Source of the DNA: an uncultured Rhodospirillaceae bacterium
GTDB taxonomy: Bacteria > Pseudomonadota > Alphaproteobacteria > CAAGCB01 > CAG-977
DNA: 34,362 bases
Direction of reading: 5' to 3'
NCBI GenBank assembly: GCA_900553035.1
Contig: USCC01000009.1
Location: 1-34,362, forward strand
Positions 13,787 through 21,980 of this stretch are shown piece after piece (the first letter of the stretch is position 1; each line of letters opens with the position of its first letter). The position numbers and the translations under genes are program-made. The notes below the pieces were generated by a model. It saw only the letters and a program-made list of their open reading frames with translations, was not told where the DNA came from and made no database searches.

Positions 13787-16606
13787 TCACCGTCTCTGCT
13801 GCCCAAGCCGGGAAGAAAGCTGCTGTGCCAGCGGCGTCATAAAGACCTGAGCATTCCCTGTAGCACCGGATTGATGTGTCGGCGGTTCATGTTTATTTGC
13901 ATTCGTGTTTGAAGCGACTTTCGTCAGGGTGGCATGAAGGCCGGCTTCCGGTTTGCGTTCAAAACGCTTCATCCGCTCGGAGGCCTGTTCCAAAACCGCC
14001 ATATCCTTTTTGCCTTCAGGCGTTCTGGCATATTCCGCCAGCGCCGCCGCCCGCACATCCTTTGCCGCCGCGGAACGGTAATCCACTCCGGCGCTCTTGA
14101 CCGCGTCACGGCTGAGCTTTACCAGCTTTGCCGCCGCTTCGGCTTCCGGTGTTTCAGGGCGGTAATACGTATCGGACTGATTGATTTTAGAGGCACGGAA
14201 AGCGATTTTATCCGCCATGGACACCATTTCCGCTCCGGTGGGTTCTCTGAGCGGCGCGGGCGTTCTGTTTTCAACAGGTTCTGCGCCTTTCCCCATCGAT
14301 TCCGCGCCTTTCACAACCGTTTCAGCCGGTCTGTCCACGACCGCTTCGACCGGCTTCGTGCCCGGCTCCGCCGTGTGTTCGGCACGTTTTTGATGGAGTT
14401 CGATCTTCTCCAGAGGCTTTTCCGCCAGAACCTTTTCCCCGTTCAGATACAGAGCGCCGCCGTTATCCTTGTAGGCGCACCCCGCCATGGAAGCCTTGTA
14501 GTCATACCCGTCGTCACGTTTCAATGCCTGCATTTCCAGGATGCCGTCATGGTTCTTTTCCGAAACGAAGTTCACCTGCGGTTTTGTCATTGTATTTTTC
14601 GCGACATACTCCTCTGCCGCCTTGGGCAGCAGGCCGGCGCAGGCGATTCGGGCGATCTGGTCATTGGAAACCGTCTGTGTATACATTTCCTGCAGAGCCG
14701 CCTCTTTTCCTTTTTCCGCAAGCACCGCGGGAAGATGATCCCCCTTTTCAAACCGGCTCTTTGCCCATTTATACCGGGTGGAAAATTCCGAAGAGCGGTC
14801 GGTCCTGTCACGTTTCGCGGTTTCCTCAATCACCGCCACCGTCGCCGTTGTATGATTCCCGTGTTTTTTCAAAGCGCTCTCATACGCTTTGAACGCCGGG
14901 TTCATTCCGGCTGAAATACGGTCTTTCAAAGACATCCGGTGCTTGTTCAAATGCATGAAACGCGCCTTTGCCGCCTGAACCGCCGCATCGCATATTCTGT
15001 CTTCCAGCATGGACTGAGCCGGCTGGCGGAGCATGGATTTTTCAGCGTTATAAGCCTTCAGATCGCCGCCGGCACTTTCCCGAGCCGCTTCATTCTGACG
15101 AACCTTCTGCATCTGACCCGCAAATTCTGCCGCCAGTTCAAACGCACTCGCATCCGGGTTCAGCACAATCTCGTTTGCGTTCGTCGTAAAGGGAGGATTG
15201 AAATCGCGGCTGAAAGACAGCCCCAACTCGGCGTCCTTTCCATAAGACATCAGATTTTCCTTCATGATCGGATCCTTCATCAGAATCCGGAACATGTCTT
15301 CCGTCTTGCGTTTGAGCGCGGTTTCCTCCTTTGAAGAAAGTTCTTTGTCTTTTACAAAAGTCGGATTGAATTTAATAATGCCGTAATCATCACCGGGTTT
15401 TTTCGTTCTGTCGCCGTTCAGCGTAATGAACTGCTTTCCCTTGTCATAATAACCGAACGCGTTGTACAGCGGTTTGGACGGCTTTTTAAACAGATTTTTA
15501 ACCGACGAAGCGCGGCTTTTGGTTTCATACATCAGCTTCGCGACGGCATTGCCTGCCCTGTTCCCCAAAGAGAAAACCCCGTAAACGTTCCGGACATTCA
15601 GATGCGATAGGTCTGTCTTCTTTCCCTGCTTTTCCCGCACTTTCGCGGCAAACTGGAGGAAACGCGCCATATTCCGGGAGACATAGTTGAATTCTTTAGA
15701 GCGGACCATCGTTTTGGCTTTGGAAACCCCGGCGTCCGTCCGAATCATGGAAACCGTATGTAAGCGGATCGCCTCGTCCAGATCCATTGCCTCCTGACCT
15801 TCAAAAATCTGCGACAGCAGCTTTTCGTTTTGTTTTACCGCTTCGTTTTCCAGACTCGACGTTCCGTAAACTTTCCGCTTCATTGTATCAATGACTGTCG
15901 TTGTGTATTTCAGGTCATGATAATGTTCAGCGTACCATTTAGCTCTTTCACCGCCTTCGGCATATCCTTTCATGCCGGCAACGATGCATTCCTCCTCGTT
16001 TTTTCCTTTTCTTTTGGCCGAGGAATATGCTCTCATGCCCGGTTCTTCAAGCATTTCGTTCAGAAAGACCATCTGCGCCTGAATATTCTTATCCTTCATC
16101 CGGTACAGATAACGATACGATTCCGTATCCGCCGCCGCTTCCATGATGCGCTCGTTCAGTGCCGTGTCCGTCATGGAAAAACTCCTCAGGCGCATATCGG
16201 CATCCCGATCAAACTGGTACTGATGCTGAAACTCATGAACAAAGGTCGACGCGGCGTTGTATCCCGTTCCCGTGGACGGCGTAATGGAAATATACTCCCC
16301 GTTACAGTACCCCCCGCATTTCTGACTTGCGTCGCGGATCAGCGTCGGCCGTTTTTCAATGGGCTGATTCCTGATTTTGGCCAGCTGGTATTCGTCTTCA
16401 ACCACTTTGGACACAATGGAGCGCAGAGCCAGAATGTCCTTCCTGTTTCCCTGGGCCGGAAAATAATCGTTCGGTTCCGGCCCGAAGCGAATACGGAAAC
16501 CGCCTTCGACATCCGGGTCACGTTCAATCGACATATTTTTGCGAGCCGCAAAATCTTCCGGTGACAGTTCTCTGTTCTGGGTAAAGATATTCTGTAAAAA
16601 GCTCAT
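13787..16606 (-). CDS. Large HExxH putative zinc metallopeptidase with an internal, decayed second module
   Basis: The 939-residue protein has no signal peptide and no membrane segment. Near residues 122-131 it has VHEFQHQYQ, a HExxH zinc-binding motif, followed about 30 residues later by ERIMEAAAD, whose Glu or Asp could be the third ligand. This resembles the DUF6782-type putative metallopeptidases, recalled rather than searched. Residues about 400-670 repeat the layout of residues about 40-245: an equivalent AAEFAGQMQ replaces HEFQH (both His lost) and DRICDAAV replaces ERIMEAAA. So there is probably one active and one pseudo-enzyme module. A Pro/Glu/Val-rich linker at about 740-795 leads to a helical C-terminus. 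I chose ATG 16606 over ATG 16612 because GGGAG is 8 bases from it but only 2 from the other. It has its own promoter and terminator. Role unknown; an effector or toxin-like role is speculative. Confidence 0.8.
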   Translation of the reverse strand: MSFLQNIFTQNRELSPEDFAARKNMSIERDPDVEGGFRIRFGPEPNDYFPAQGNRKDILALRSIVSKVVEDEYQLAKIRNQPIEKRPTLIRDASQKCGGYCNGEYISITPSTGTGYNAASTFVHEFQHQYQFDRDADMRLRSFSMTDTALNERIMEAAADTESYRYLYRMKDKNIQAQMVFLNEMLEEPGMRAYSSAKRKGKNEEECIVAGMKGYAEGGERAKWYAEHYHDLKYTTTVIDTMKRKVYGTSSLENEAVKQNEKLLSQIFEGQEAMDLDEAIRLHTVSMIRTDAGVSKAKTMVRSKEFNYVSRNMARFLQFAAKVREKQGKKTDLSHLNVRNVYGVFSLGNRAGNAVAKLMYETKSRASSVKNLFKKPSKPLYNAFGYYDKGKQFITLNGDRTKKPGDDYGIIKFNPTFVKDKELSSKEETALKRKTEDMFRILMKDPIMKENLMSYGKDAELGLSFSRDFNPPFTTNANEIVLNPDASAFELAAEFAGQMQKVRQNEAARESAGGDLKAYNAEKSMLRQPAQSMLEDRICDAAVQAAKARFMHLNKHRMSLKDRISAGMNPAFKAYESALKKHGNHTTATVAVIEETAKRDRTDRSSEFSTRYKWAKSRFEKGDHLPAVLAEKGKEAALQEMYTQTVSNDQIARIACAGLLPKAAEEYVAKNTMTKPQVNFVSEKNHDGILEMQALKRDDGYDYKASMAGCAYKDNGGALYLNGEKVLAEKPLEKIELHQKRAEHTAEPGTKPVEAVVDRPAETVVKGAESMGKGAEPVENRTPAPLREPTGAEMVSMADKIAFRASKINQSDTYYRPETPEAEAAAKLVKLSRDAVKSAGVDYRSAAAKDVRAAALAEYARTPEGKKDMAVLEQASERMKRFERKPEAGLHATLTKVASNTNANKHEPPTHQSGATGNAQVFMTPLAQQLSSRLGQQRR

Positions 16607-16630
16607 GCGCATTACTCCCGAGTTGGTTTA

Positions 16631-16659
16631 ATTCTAGACAAAAAAACAGCCGGAGTAAA
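16631..16659 (-). promoter_or_regulatory. Candidate promoter of the metallopeptidase-like gene
   Basis: On the minus strand TTTACT (16654-16659) and TAGAAT (16631-16636) are separated by 17 bp. They lie 24 bp upstream of the chosen ATG and downstream of the groEL terminator, which supports independent expression. Confidence 0.5.
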
Positions 16660-16670
16660 ACAAATAAAAG

Positions 16671-16696
16671 AAAAGAGCCTCGTGAGAGGCTCTTTT
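16671..16696 (-). terminator. Terminator of groESL
   Basis: Stem GAGCCTC (16675-16681) and GAGGCTC (16686-16692) with a 4-base loop, flanked by A and T runs so it is usable in both directions. It is nearly identical to the hairpin at 13755-13780 on the far side of the metallopeptidase-like gene. Confidence 0.85.
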
Positions 16697-16723
16697 CATT
16701 TGTTCCACAGAGAACAGCAGGGA

Positions 16724-18379
16724 TTAGAAACCGCCCATGCCGCCCATTCCACCCATACCGCCCATGTCGCCGGCGCCGCCGTGACATTTGCAGTTTTCTT
16801 CCGGCTTGTCCGCAACCATAGCTTCGGTCGTGACAAGCAGGCCGGCGATTGACGAAGCGCTTTCCAGAGCCGTGCGAACGACCTTCGTCGGGTCAATGAT
16901 GCCCGCTTCAAACATGTCAACGTACTTACCCGTCTGCGCATTGAAACCGGTGTTTGCGTTGCCGCCTTCCAGAAGCTTGCCGGCAATAACCGCGCCGTCT
17001 TCGCCCGCGTTCGCGGCGATCTGACGCACAGGCGCCTGCAAAGCGCGGCGGATGATGTCAATGCCGACACGCTGATCGTCGTTTTCAGGCTTCAGAGCAT
17101 CAAGGCTGTTCACCGCATACAGAAGCGCGGTACCGCCGCCTGTCACGATGCCTTCCTCAACCGCCGCACGCGTCGCATGCAGAGCATCGTCAACACGGTC
17201 CTTCTTTTCTTTCACTTCGACTTCGGACGCGCCGCCGACTTTGATCACGGCAACACCGCCGGACAGCTTCGCCAGGCGTTCCTGGAGCTTTTCCTTGTCG
17301 TATTCGGACGTTGTGTCTTCAATCTGCTTTTTGATCTGGTTGCAACGGGCTTCGATATCTTCTTTCCTGCCGGCGCCGTCAACGATTGTCGTATTGTCTT
17401 TCGTAATCGTGATTTTCTTTGCGGTGCCCAGCATGTCAAGCGTGACGTCTTCCAGCTTGATGCCCAGATCGGCGGAAACAACCTGTCCCTTGGTCAGGAC
17501 AGCAATGTCTTCCAGCATGGCCTTACGGCGGTCGCCGAAGCCCGGCGCCTTAACGGCAGCGACTTTGAGTCCGCCGCGCAGTTTGTTGACAACCAGCGTT
17601 GCCAGAGCTTCGCCTTCAACGTCTTCCGCAATGATCAGGAGCGGGCGCGCCGACTGAACAACGGCTTCCAGAACCGGCAACATCGACTGCAGGTTGGACA
17701 GCTTCGCTTCATGAATCAGAATGTACGGATTTTCCAGTTCGCAGGTCATCTTTTCCGCGTTCGTAACGAAATACGGGGACAGATAGCCACGGTCAAACTG
17801 CATGCCTTCAACGACTTCCAGCTCCGTGGACAGACCCTTGGCGTCTTCAACGGTGATGACGCCTTCGTTGCCGACTTTTTCCATCGCATCGGCCAGATAT
17901 TCACCGATCGAGCTGTCACCGTTGGCCGAAATCGTACCGACCTGAGCGACTTCCGCCGAAGTGGAAACCTTGCGGGAACGGGCTTTGACGTCTTCGACAA
18001 CGGCGGCGACGGCCATGTCAATGCCGCGGCGCAGATCCATCGGGTTCATGCCGGCGGCAACCGCCTTGCATCCTTCGCGGACGATCGCCTGAGCCAAAAC
18101 CGTCGCGGTCGTCGTGCCGTCACCGGCGACGTCGGCCGTTTTGGAGGCCGCTTCCTTCACCATCTGAGCGCCCATGTTTTCAAATTTGTTGGCCAGCTCG
18201 ATTTCCTTGGCAACAGAAACGCCGTCCTTCGTGATGCGCGGCGCACCGAAGGATTTCGACAGGACAACGTTGCGGCCTTTGGGACCCAGCGTGACTTTAA
18301 CGGTATCGGCTAAAATGTCGACGCCCCGCAGCATGGCACTGCGTGCGTCAGTAGAAAACTTAACTTCCTTAGCGGACAT
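16724..18379 (-). CDS. groEL: Chaperonin GroEL (Hsp60)
   Basis: GroEL forms the double-ring ATP-driven folding chamber in the cytosol with GroES as lid. The 551-residue protein is full length. Hallmarks are the start AKEVKFSTDARSAML, the ATP-site GPKGRNVV and VAGDGTTTATVLAQ, the apical-domain region GYLSPYFVTNAEKM, and the GGGTALLYA stretch near residue 413. It ends in the usual flexible Gly-Gly-Met tail. Just before the tail is an unusual Cys/His cluster, NCKCHGG, not typical of the family. The ATG at 18379 has an AAGGAAGG ribosome site. It follows groES by 53 bp and shares its CIRCE-controlled promoter; a strong terminator follows. Confidence 0.99.
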   Translation of the reverse strand: MSAKEVKFSTDARSAMLRGVDILADTVKVTLGPKGRNVVLSKSFGAPRITKDGVSVAKEIELANKFENMGAQMVKEAASKTADVAGDGTTTATVLAQAIVREGCKAVAAGMNPMDLRRGIDMAVAAVVEDVKARSRKVSTSAEVAQVGTISANGDSSIGEYLADAMEKVGNEGVITVEDAKGLSTELEVVEGMQFDRGYLSPYFVTNAEKMTCELENPYILIHEAKLSNLQSMLPVLEAVVQSARPLLIIAEDVEGEALATLVVNKLRGGLKVAAVKAPGFGDRRKAMLEDIAVLTKGQVVSADLGIKLEDVTLDMLGTAKKITITKDNTTIVDGAGRKEDIEARCNQIKKQIEDTTSEYDKEKLQERLAKLSGGVAVIKVGGASEVEVKEKKDRVDDALHATRAAVEEGIVTGGGTALLYAVNSLDALKPENDDQRVGIDIIRRALQAPVRQIAANAGEDGAVIAGKLLEGGNANTGFNAQTGKYVDMFEAGIIDPTKVVRTALESASSIAGLLVTTEAMVADKPEENCKCHGGAGDMGGMGGMGGMGGF

Positions 18380-18432
18380 GGTTGAATACCTTCCTTATAT
18401 TTTGTTCATTAAAAACGGGACGAAGCGGAAAA

Positions 18433-18720
18433 TTATTCCAAAACGCCCAAAACATCGGCTTCTTTCATGATCAACAGCTCTTCGCCGTCGATTTTGACTT
18501 CCGTCCCCGACCATTTGCCGAACAGGATGCGGTCGCCGACGTTCAGAGACATCGGCAGCGTCTTGCCTTGTTCATCACGGGCGCCGGGGCCGACAGCGAT
18601 AACCTCGCCCTGAGACGGTTTTTCCTTCGCCGTATCGGGAATGATGATTCCTCCGGCAGTCTTCGTGTCTTCCTCAGTACGTTTGACCAGAACACGGTCA
18701 AGCAGCGGTCTGAATTTCAT
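18433..18720 (-). CDS. groES: Co-chaperonin GroES (Hsp10)
   Basis: The 95-residue protein caps the GroEL ring. It begins MKFRPLLDRVLVKR and contains the mobile loop (EEDTKTAGGIIIPDTAKEKP) that binds GroEL, the GEVIAVGPG strand and the end of the beta-barrel (ILFGKWSGTEVKIDGEELLIM). The open frame extends 23 codons upstream, but those codons run through the leader and the starting CIRCE region, and GroES normally begins with this short MKF sequence. An AGAGGG ribosome site precedes the ATG at 18720. First gene of the groESL operon. Confidence 0.98.
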   Translation of the reverse strand: MKFRPLLDRVLVKRTEEDTKTAGGIIIPDTAKEKPSQGEVIAVGPGARDEQGKTLPMSLNVGDRILFGKWSGTEVKIDGEELLIMKEADVLGVLE

Positions 18721-18782
18721 GGTGATAAACCCTCTGTATATGTGAAAACCAAAGCATTCAAATTCTGACGATATTCGAAAGT

Positions 18783-18809
18783 TTAGCACTCTCTCCTATC
18801 GAGTGCTAA
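18783..18809 (-). promoter_or_regulatory. CIRCE operator of groESL
   Basis: TTAGCACTC (18783-18791), a 9-bp spacer, and GAGTGCTAA (18801-18809) match the CIRCE consensus exactly. CIRCE is bound by the heat-shock repressor HrcA, so an hrcA gene is expected elsewhere in this genome. The element sits just downstream of the -10 box, at the predicted transcription start, and within the groESL leader. Confidence 0.97.
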
Positions 18810-18810
18810 A

Positions 18811-18839
18811 AACATATGCCCGGGGTTCCGCGATGTCAA
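18811..18839 (-). promoter_or_regulatory. Promoter of groESL
   Basis: On the minus strand a perfect TTGACA (18834-18839) and TATGTT (18811-18816) are 17 bp apart, immediately upstream of the CIRCE element. This looks like a vegetative sigma-70 promoter under HrcA control; I see no sigma-32-type boxes. Confidence 0.75.
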
Positions 18840-18924
18840 GAGGAGGAAAATAATTTTATACAAAAAGAGTAGAACGCCCCTGAAAATCGGAAAAAAGCAA
18901 TACGTTCGGCCATATCCGTCCGGT

Positions 18925-19476
18925 TCAGAGCGAAGCTCCCAGACGGCGCGCCTCCTCCAGGAACGGTTCATCTTCGATTTCATCCCGGTCAATGATGCCG
19001 CCGGCCAGAACGCGCCCGACGTCCTTCCATCCCAGAAAATCGGTGAATAAGCGCTCGTACAAAGCTTCGGTCAGGACAAACGTATCGTCATGGCCGTCCG
19101 CCGCCGTCGCCAGAAGAACACATTCCTTCGGAGGCAGGCGGAATCCCTCGGAAAAGCCGAAAGCATACAGGCGGTCAATCAGAGCCTTCATCTGAGCCGA
19201 CAGGCTGAAAAAATAAACGGGAGAGGCAAAAACAATCGTATCAGCCTCGCGAAAGGCCGGATAAATCTCCTGCATGCCGTCCTCCTGCACACAGGACGCC
19301 CCGCGCAGAAAACACTGGTTGCAATGCAGGCAGGGATTAACTTTCATTTTACCCAAATGCGCTTTTTTCACGGCGTTTCCGTTATCGACCGCCCCTTTGA
19401 TGAAAGAATCCGCCAGAATGTCTGTACTGCCGCCGACGGAAGAGCTGCCCACAATCACCAGAATATTTTTAGTCAT
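18925..19476 (-). CDS. NAD(P)H-dependent flavodoxin-family oxidoreductase with a Cys cluster
   Basis: The 183-residue protein has a flavodoxin-like fold: VIVGSSSVGGSTDILADSF is the phosphate-binding loop for FMN, and FASPVYFFSLSAQMKALIDR is the second conserved FMN-contact region. Between them, PCLHCNQCFLRGASC gives a C-x2-C-x2-C-x6-C spacing like the compact 4Fe-4S site of archaeal iron-sulfur flavoproteins, suggesting an Fe-S flavoprotein-like electron-transfer or quinone/disulfide reductase role. The physiological substrate is unknown. The ATG follows AGGAAA. It is the last gene of a five-gene operon, 16 bp after the universal stress protein gene; its place next to stress genes suggests a redox-stress function. 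I see no clear terminator after it. Confidence 0.88.
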   Translation of the reverse strand: MTKNILVIVGSSSVGGSTDILADSFIKGAVDNGNAVKKAHLGKMKVNPCLHCNQCFLRGASCVQEDGMQEIYPAFREADTIVFASPVYFFSLSAQMKALIDRLYAFGFSEGFRLPPKECVLLATAADGHDDTFVLTEALYERLFTDFLGWKDVGRVLAGGIIDRDEIEDEPFLEEARRLGASL

Positions 19477-19492
19477 GTTTTTCCTTTTGGAC

Positions 19493-20377
19493 TCAGTGAG
19501 CCATGAACAGAGGAATATCCGCGTTTTCGACCATGTATTTTGTTGTGCTTCCCAGGATCCAGCGGCGCATGTAGCTTTGAGTGTACGCCCCCATGATCAG
19601 AAGGTCGAACCGGCCGCAGGTCTGTTTGATCAGTTCGTCGCCCTGCGCGCTGACCGAAATGAATTCCGGCAGACGCATAACGGACGAAGAAATGTTATGC
19701 CAGCCCAGCCGCCGGGCTAAAGCCTCCGCCCCGGCCCACTCTTCGTTCGGCGCGGCCGTTTCCAGAATAAGGACTTCTTCTGCCCGGGTCAGGAACGGCA
19801 TGGCGAAGGTCACCGCTTTTGAGGCTTCTTCCGAAGCGTCCCACGCGATTGCCACCTTTTTTCCCACAGAGACCGGAACACCGACCGGCGCGACCAGAGC
19901 CGCCGTCCCGCTTTCCATCAGCGTCGCATTCAGCGTGACGAACGCGTCGTCCGCCATCGCGGACGTTCCCGGACGCGGCAGAACCGTCAGGTCGGCAACA
20001 CGTGAGCACCATGACAGCACTTCGTCGCCGCAGCCGTAAATTTCCCGGAATTCCGCCGTGACCGCATCCAACCCGCTTTCGGGTTCCGTTTTCGGACGGA
20101 TCCCGTGATGCTCCACGAATTTTTCAAAAACCTGCCGCATCTTGTCCGCGACTTTGGCAAAGGCGTTTTCCTCGGCCGTGACAACGTCATTGACGACGAA
20201 CCCCGCCATGTCCGACGTGACGACCGGCATCGGCAGGACGCAGGACGGTTCCTGATGAACGTGGATGACGTTCAGGTGCCCCGTGAACGTCCGGGCCACC
20301 AGAAGCGCCGTCTGCAGCGCCGCGTCCGAATTGTCGGGCGTGTCCAGCTGAACCAGAATGTCTTTGAACGTATCCAT
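19493..20377 (-). CDS. Universal stress protein with two UspA domains
   Basis: The 294-residue protein is a tandem UspA: domain 1 at about residues 1-145 (begins FKDILVQLDTPDNSDAALQ) and domain 2 at about 155-294 (begins KVAIAWDASEEASKAV). The second domain ends with DLLIMGAYTQSYMRRWILGSTT. This resembles the Usp nucleotide-binding loop but lacks the second glycine of the G-2x-G-9x-G(S/T) motif, so ATP binding may be weak. Such proteins help cells survive starvation, redox and low-oxygen stress, by an ill-defined mechanism. It follows the phosphotransferase/kinase fusion by 17 bp, an arrangement also seen for Rv2005c and Rv2004c in the Mycobacterium tuberculosis dormancy regulon. Confidence 0.92.
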   Translation of the reverse strand: MDTFKDILVQLDTPDNSDAALQTALLVARTFTGHLNVIHVHQEPSCVLPMPVVTSDMAGFVVNDVVTAEENAFAKVADKMRQVFEKFVEHHGIRPKTEPESGLDAVTAEFREIYGCGDEVLSWCSRVADLTVLPRPGTSAMADDAFVTLNATLMESGTAALVAPVGVPVSVGKKVAIAWDASEEASKAVTFAMPFLTRAEEVLILETAAPNEEWAGAEALARRLGWHNISSSVMRLPEFISVSAQGDELIKQTCGRFDLLIMGAYTQSYMRRWILGSTTKYMVENADIPLFMAH

Positions 20378-20394
20378 CCGCCTTTATCCTTTCC

Positions 20395-21957
20395 TTAAAT
20401 TTTTTCCGACAGCAGAGAACGGACGTACGCCAGAGTCGCCAGGCGGTCTCCGGAAGTGTCGACCCGATCCCATGTCACATGACCGACGTCAACATCCAGC
20501 TGGCGTTCCAGAACGCCGACGGTTTTGACATCGGAAGGATTTCTTTTGCGCGACGCAACGCGCTCCGCCCGGATTTCCAGCGGAGCGTCGACCCAGAATC
20601 CCTGGAATTTCACCCCCATATCCCGCGCCAGCTCTTCAATTTCCCGGCGCTGTGTTTCGTCGTGGAACAGAGCGTCCGCGACAACGGACTGCCCTGTTGC
20701 CAGAACGCGGCGGCATTCCCGGCACAGCAGTTCAAAAACCTTCCGTTCATTTTCCGGCGTATACGCTTCTTCACCCAAAGGTTCGTGCGGAGCAACGTTC
20801 ATCATATTTTTACGCAGAACGTCGTCCCGGAGAATCACCGCCCCCGGAGGAGAACCGATAAACGGCGCGATTTCGCGTCCGATGCGGGATTTCCCACTGC
20901 CCGACAGACCGCCGCAGGCAATCAGCACGGGGGGCGGCGGGTTCAGGAAGCGGCGCGCCATCACCAGATATTCATATGCCTTGCGGCTCAGAAGCTCGGC
21001 TTCATTTTTATCTTTCACTTCCGTTGAACGCTGGGCGTAGACATAAGCGTTCACGGCCGCGCGGCAGGACAGGAACAGCGGCAACGCCGGAACGCCCTCC
21101 CAGTCCGCGGAATAGGCCATGTAATGATTGAACAGAATGCTGGACAGGCGGCGCAGCCCGCGGCTTTCCATATCCATCAGGAGGAAAGCCAGATCATACA
21201 GAATGTCGATCTGTGTCAGTTCATCATTGAATTCGATTGCGTCAAACAGCGCCGGCCGGCCGTCCAGCATGACGATGTTGTGAAAGTGCATGTCACCGTG
21301 GCACCAGCGGACTTTTCCCTCACGGCGGCGGCGGTCAAGCAGATCTGCATATTTCTCCAGAGCCGACAACGCGTCTTTTTTCAGGGCATCAATGTCTTCC
21401 AGGTCGAAAATACCCGGGACAAAGCAACGCATCAACTCGTCGTTTTCCAAGATTCGGCCGCGGATCATGTCCGCGCCGCCGCGGTGTTTGAAAACTTCGG
21501 CATTTTCATGCAGTGACACGATCTTTTCGGCCAGATCCATCATTTCGAAGCGATCCAGGGCGCCCTTTTCGGCCAAATTTTCAAACAGGTTCGCTTCATC
21601 AAAGCGATTCATCACCAGCAGGTAATCAATCACTTCGGCCTTTTTATCCGAACACGCCGAACCGATACGGATGCGGCCGTTTTTATCCTGCACCACCGTT
21701 TCCACGCCCGTACACAGGCCGGGCGCGGTATTGCGGCAGATCAACAGTTCCTTTTCACAGGCGGCGCGCCGCTTTTCCGCCGTTGAATAATCAACGTACG
21801 GATATTTGACGCCGCGCTTCAGCTTGTAAGCCTTGTCCCCGATCAGAAAGACCGTCGAAATGTTCGACTCGCGAACTTCAACCTTTTTTTCCCGGGAAGC
21901 ATACGCTTCCGGCCGGGAAAGGGCTTCAATCGTCAAACTCTGGTCGTCAATCAGCAC
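20395..21957 (-). CDS. Aminoglycoside-phosphotransferase-like / P-loop kinase fusion protein
   Basis: The 520-residue protein has two parts. Residues about 1-330 resemble an APH-type phosphotransferase: the Brenner-type catalytic loop CHGDMHFHNIV and the metal-binding FDAIEFN stretch are visible, and FLIGDKAYKLKRGVKYPY is the start of the N-lobe. Residues about 345-520 form a P-loop kinase domain with Walker A GGLSGSGKS, similar to gluconate-kinase-like AAA_33 domains. The same architecture occurs in Rv2004c. The substrate of each half is unknown, and the APH-like half need not confer antibiotic resistance. The start is GTG at 21957 with GAGGTG at good distance. It lies 23 bp after guaC and 17 bp before the universal stress protein gene. 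Confidence 0.9.
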   Translation of the reverse strand: MLIDDQSLTIEALSRPEAYASREKKVEVRESNISTVFLIGDKAYKLKRGVKYPYVDYSTAEKRRAACEKELLICRNTAPGLCTGVETVVQDKNGRIRIGSACSDKKAEVIDYLLVMNRFDEANLFENLAEKGALDRFEMMDLAEKIVSLHENAEVFKHRGGADMIRGRILENDELMRCFVPGIFDLEDIDALKKDALSALEKYADLLDRRRREGKVRWCHGDMHFHNIVMLDGRPALFDAIEFNDELTQIDILYDLAFLLMDMESRGLRRLSSILFNHYMAYSADWEGVPALPLFLSCRAAVNAYVYAQRSTEVKDKNEAELLSRKAYEYLVMARRFLNPPPPVLIACGGLSGSGKSRIGREIAPFIGSPPGAVILRDDVLRKNMMNVAPHEPLGEEAYTPENERKVFELLCRECRRVLATGQSVVADALFHDETQRREIEELARDMGVKFQGFWVDAPLEIRAERVASRKRNPSDVKTVGVLERQLDVDVGHVTWDRVDTSGDRLATLAYVRSLLSEKI

Positions 21958-21980
21958 GGCGCACCTCTTCTGCGGAAAAG

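Noticed and set aside
13393..13842. Plus-strand frame of 149 codons, and a 97-codon minus-strand frame at 13490-13783
   Set aside because: Both run through terminator hairpins, and the plus frame overlaps the end of the peptidase gene. Composition is Arg/Pro/Ser-rich without motifs.
17177..18313. Plus-strand frame of 378 codons antisense to groEL
   Set aside because: It is a mirror of the strongly biased codon use of groEL; composition is Phe/Asn/Arg-rich and matches no family.
20395..21957. Antibiotic-resistance phosphotransferase
   Set aside because: The APH-like half is fused to a P-loop kinase and linked to a UspA gene as in Rv2004c; nothing points to aminoglycoside resistance.
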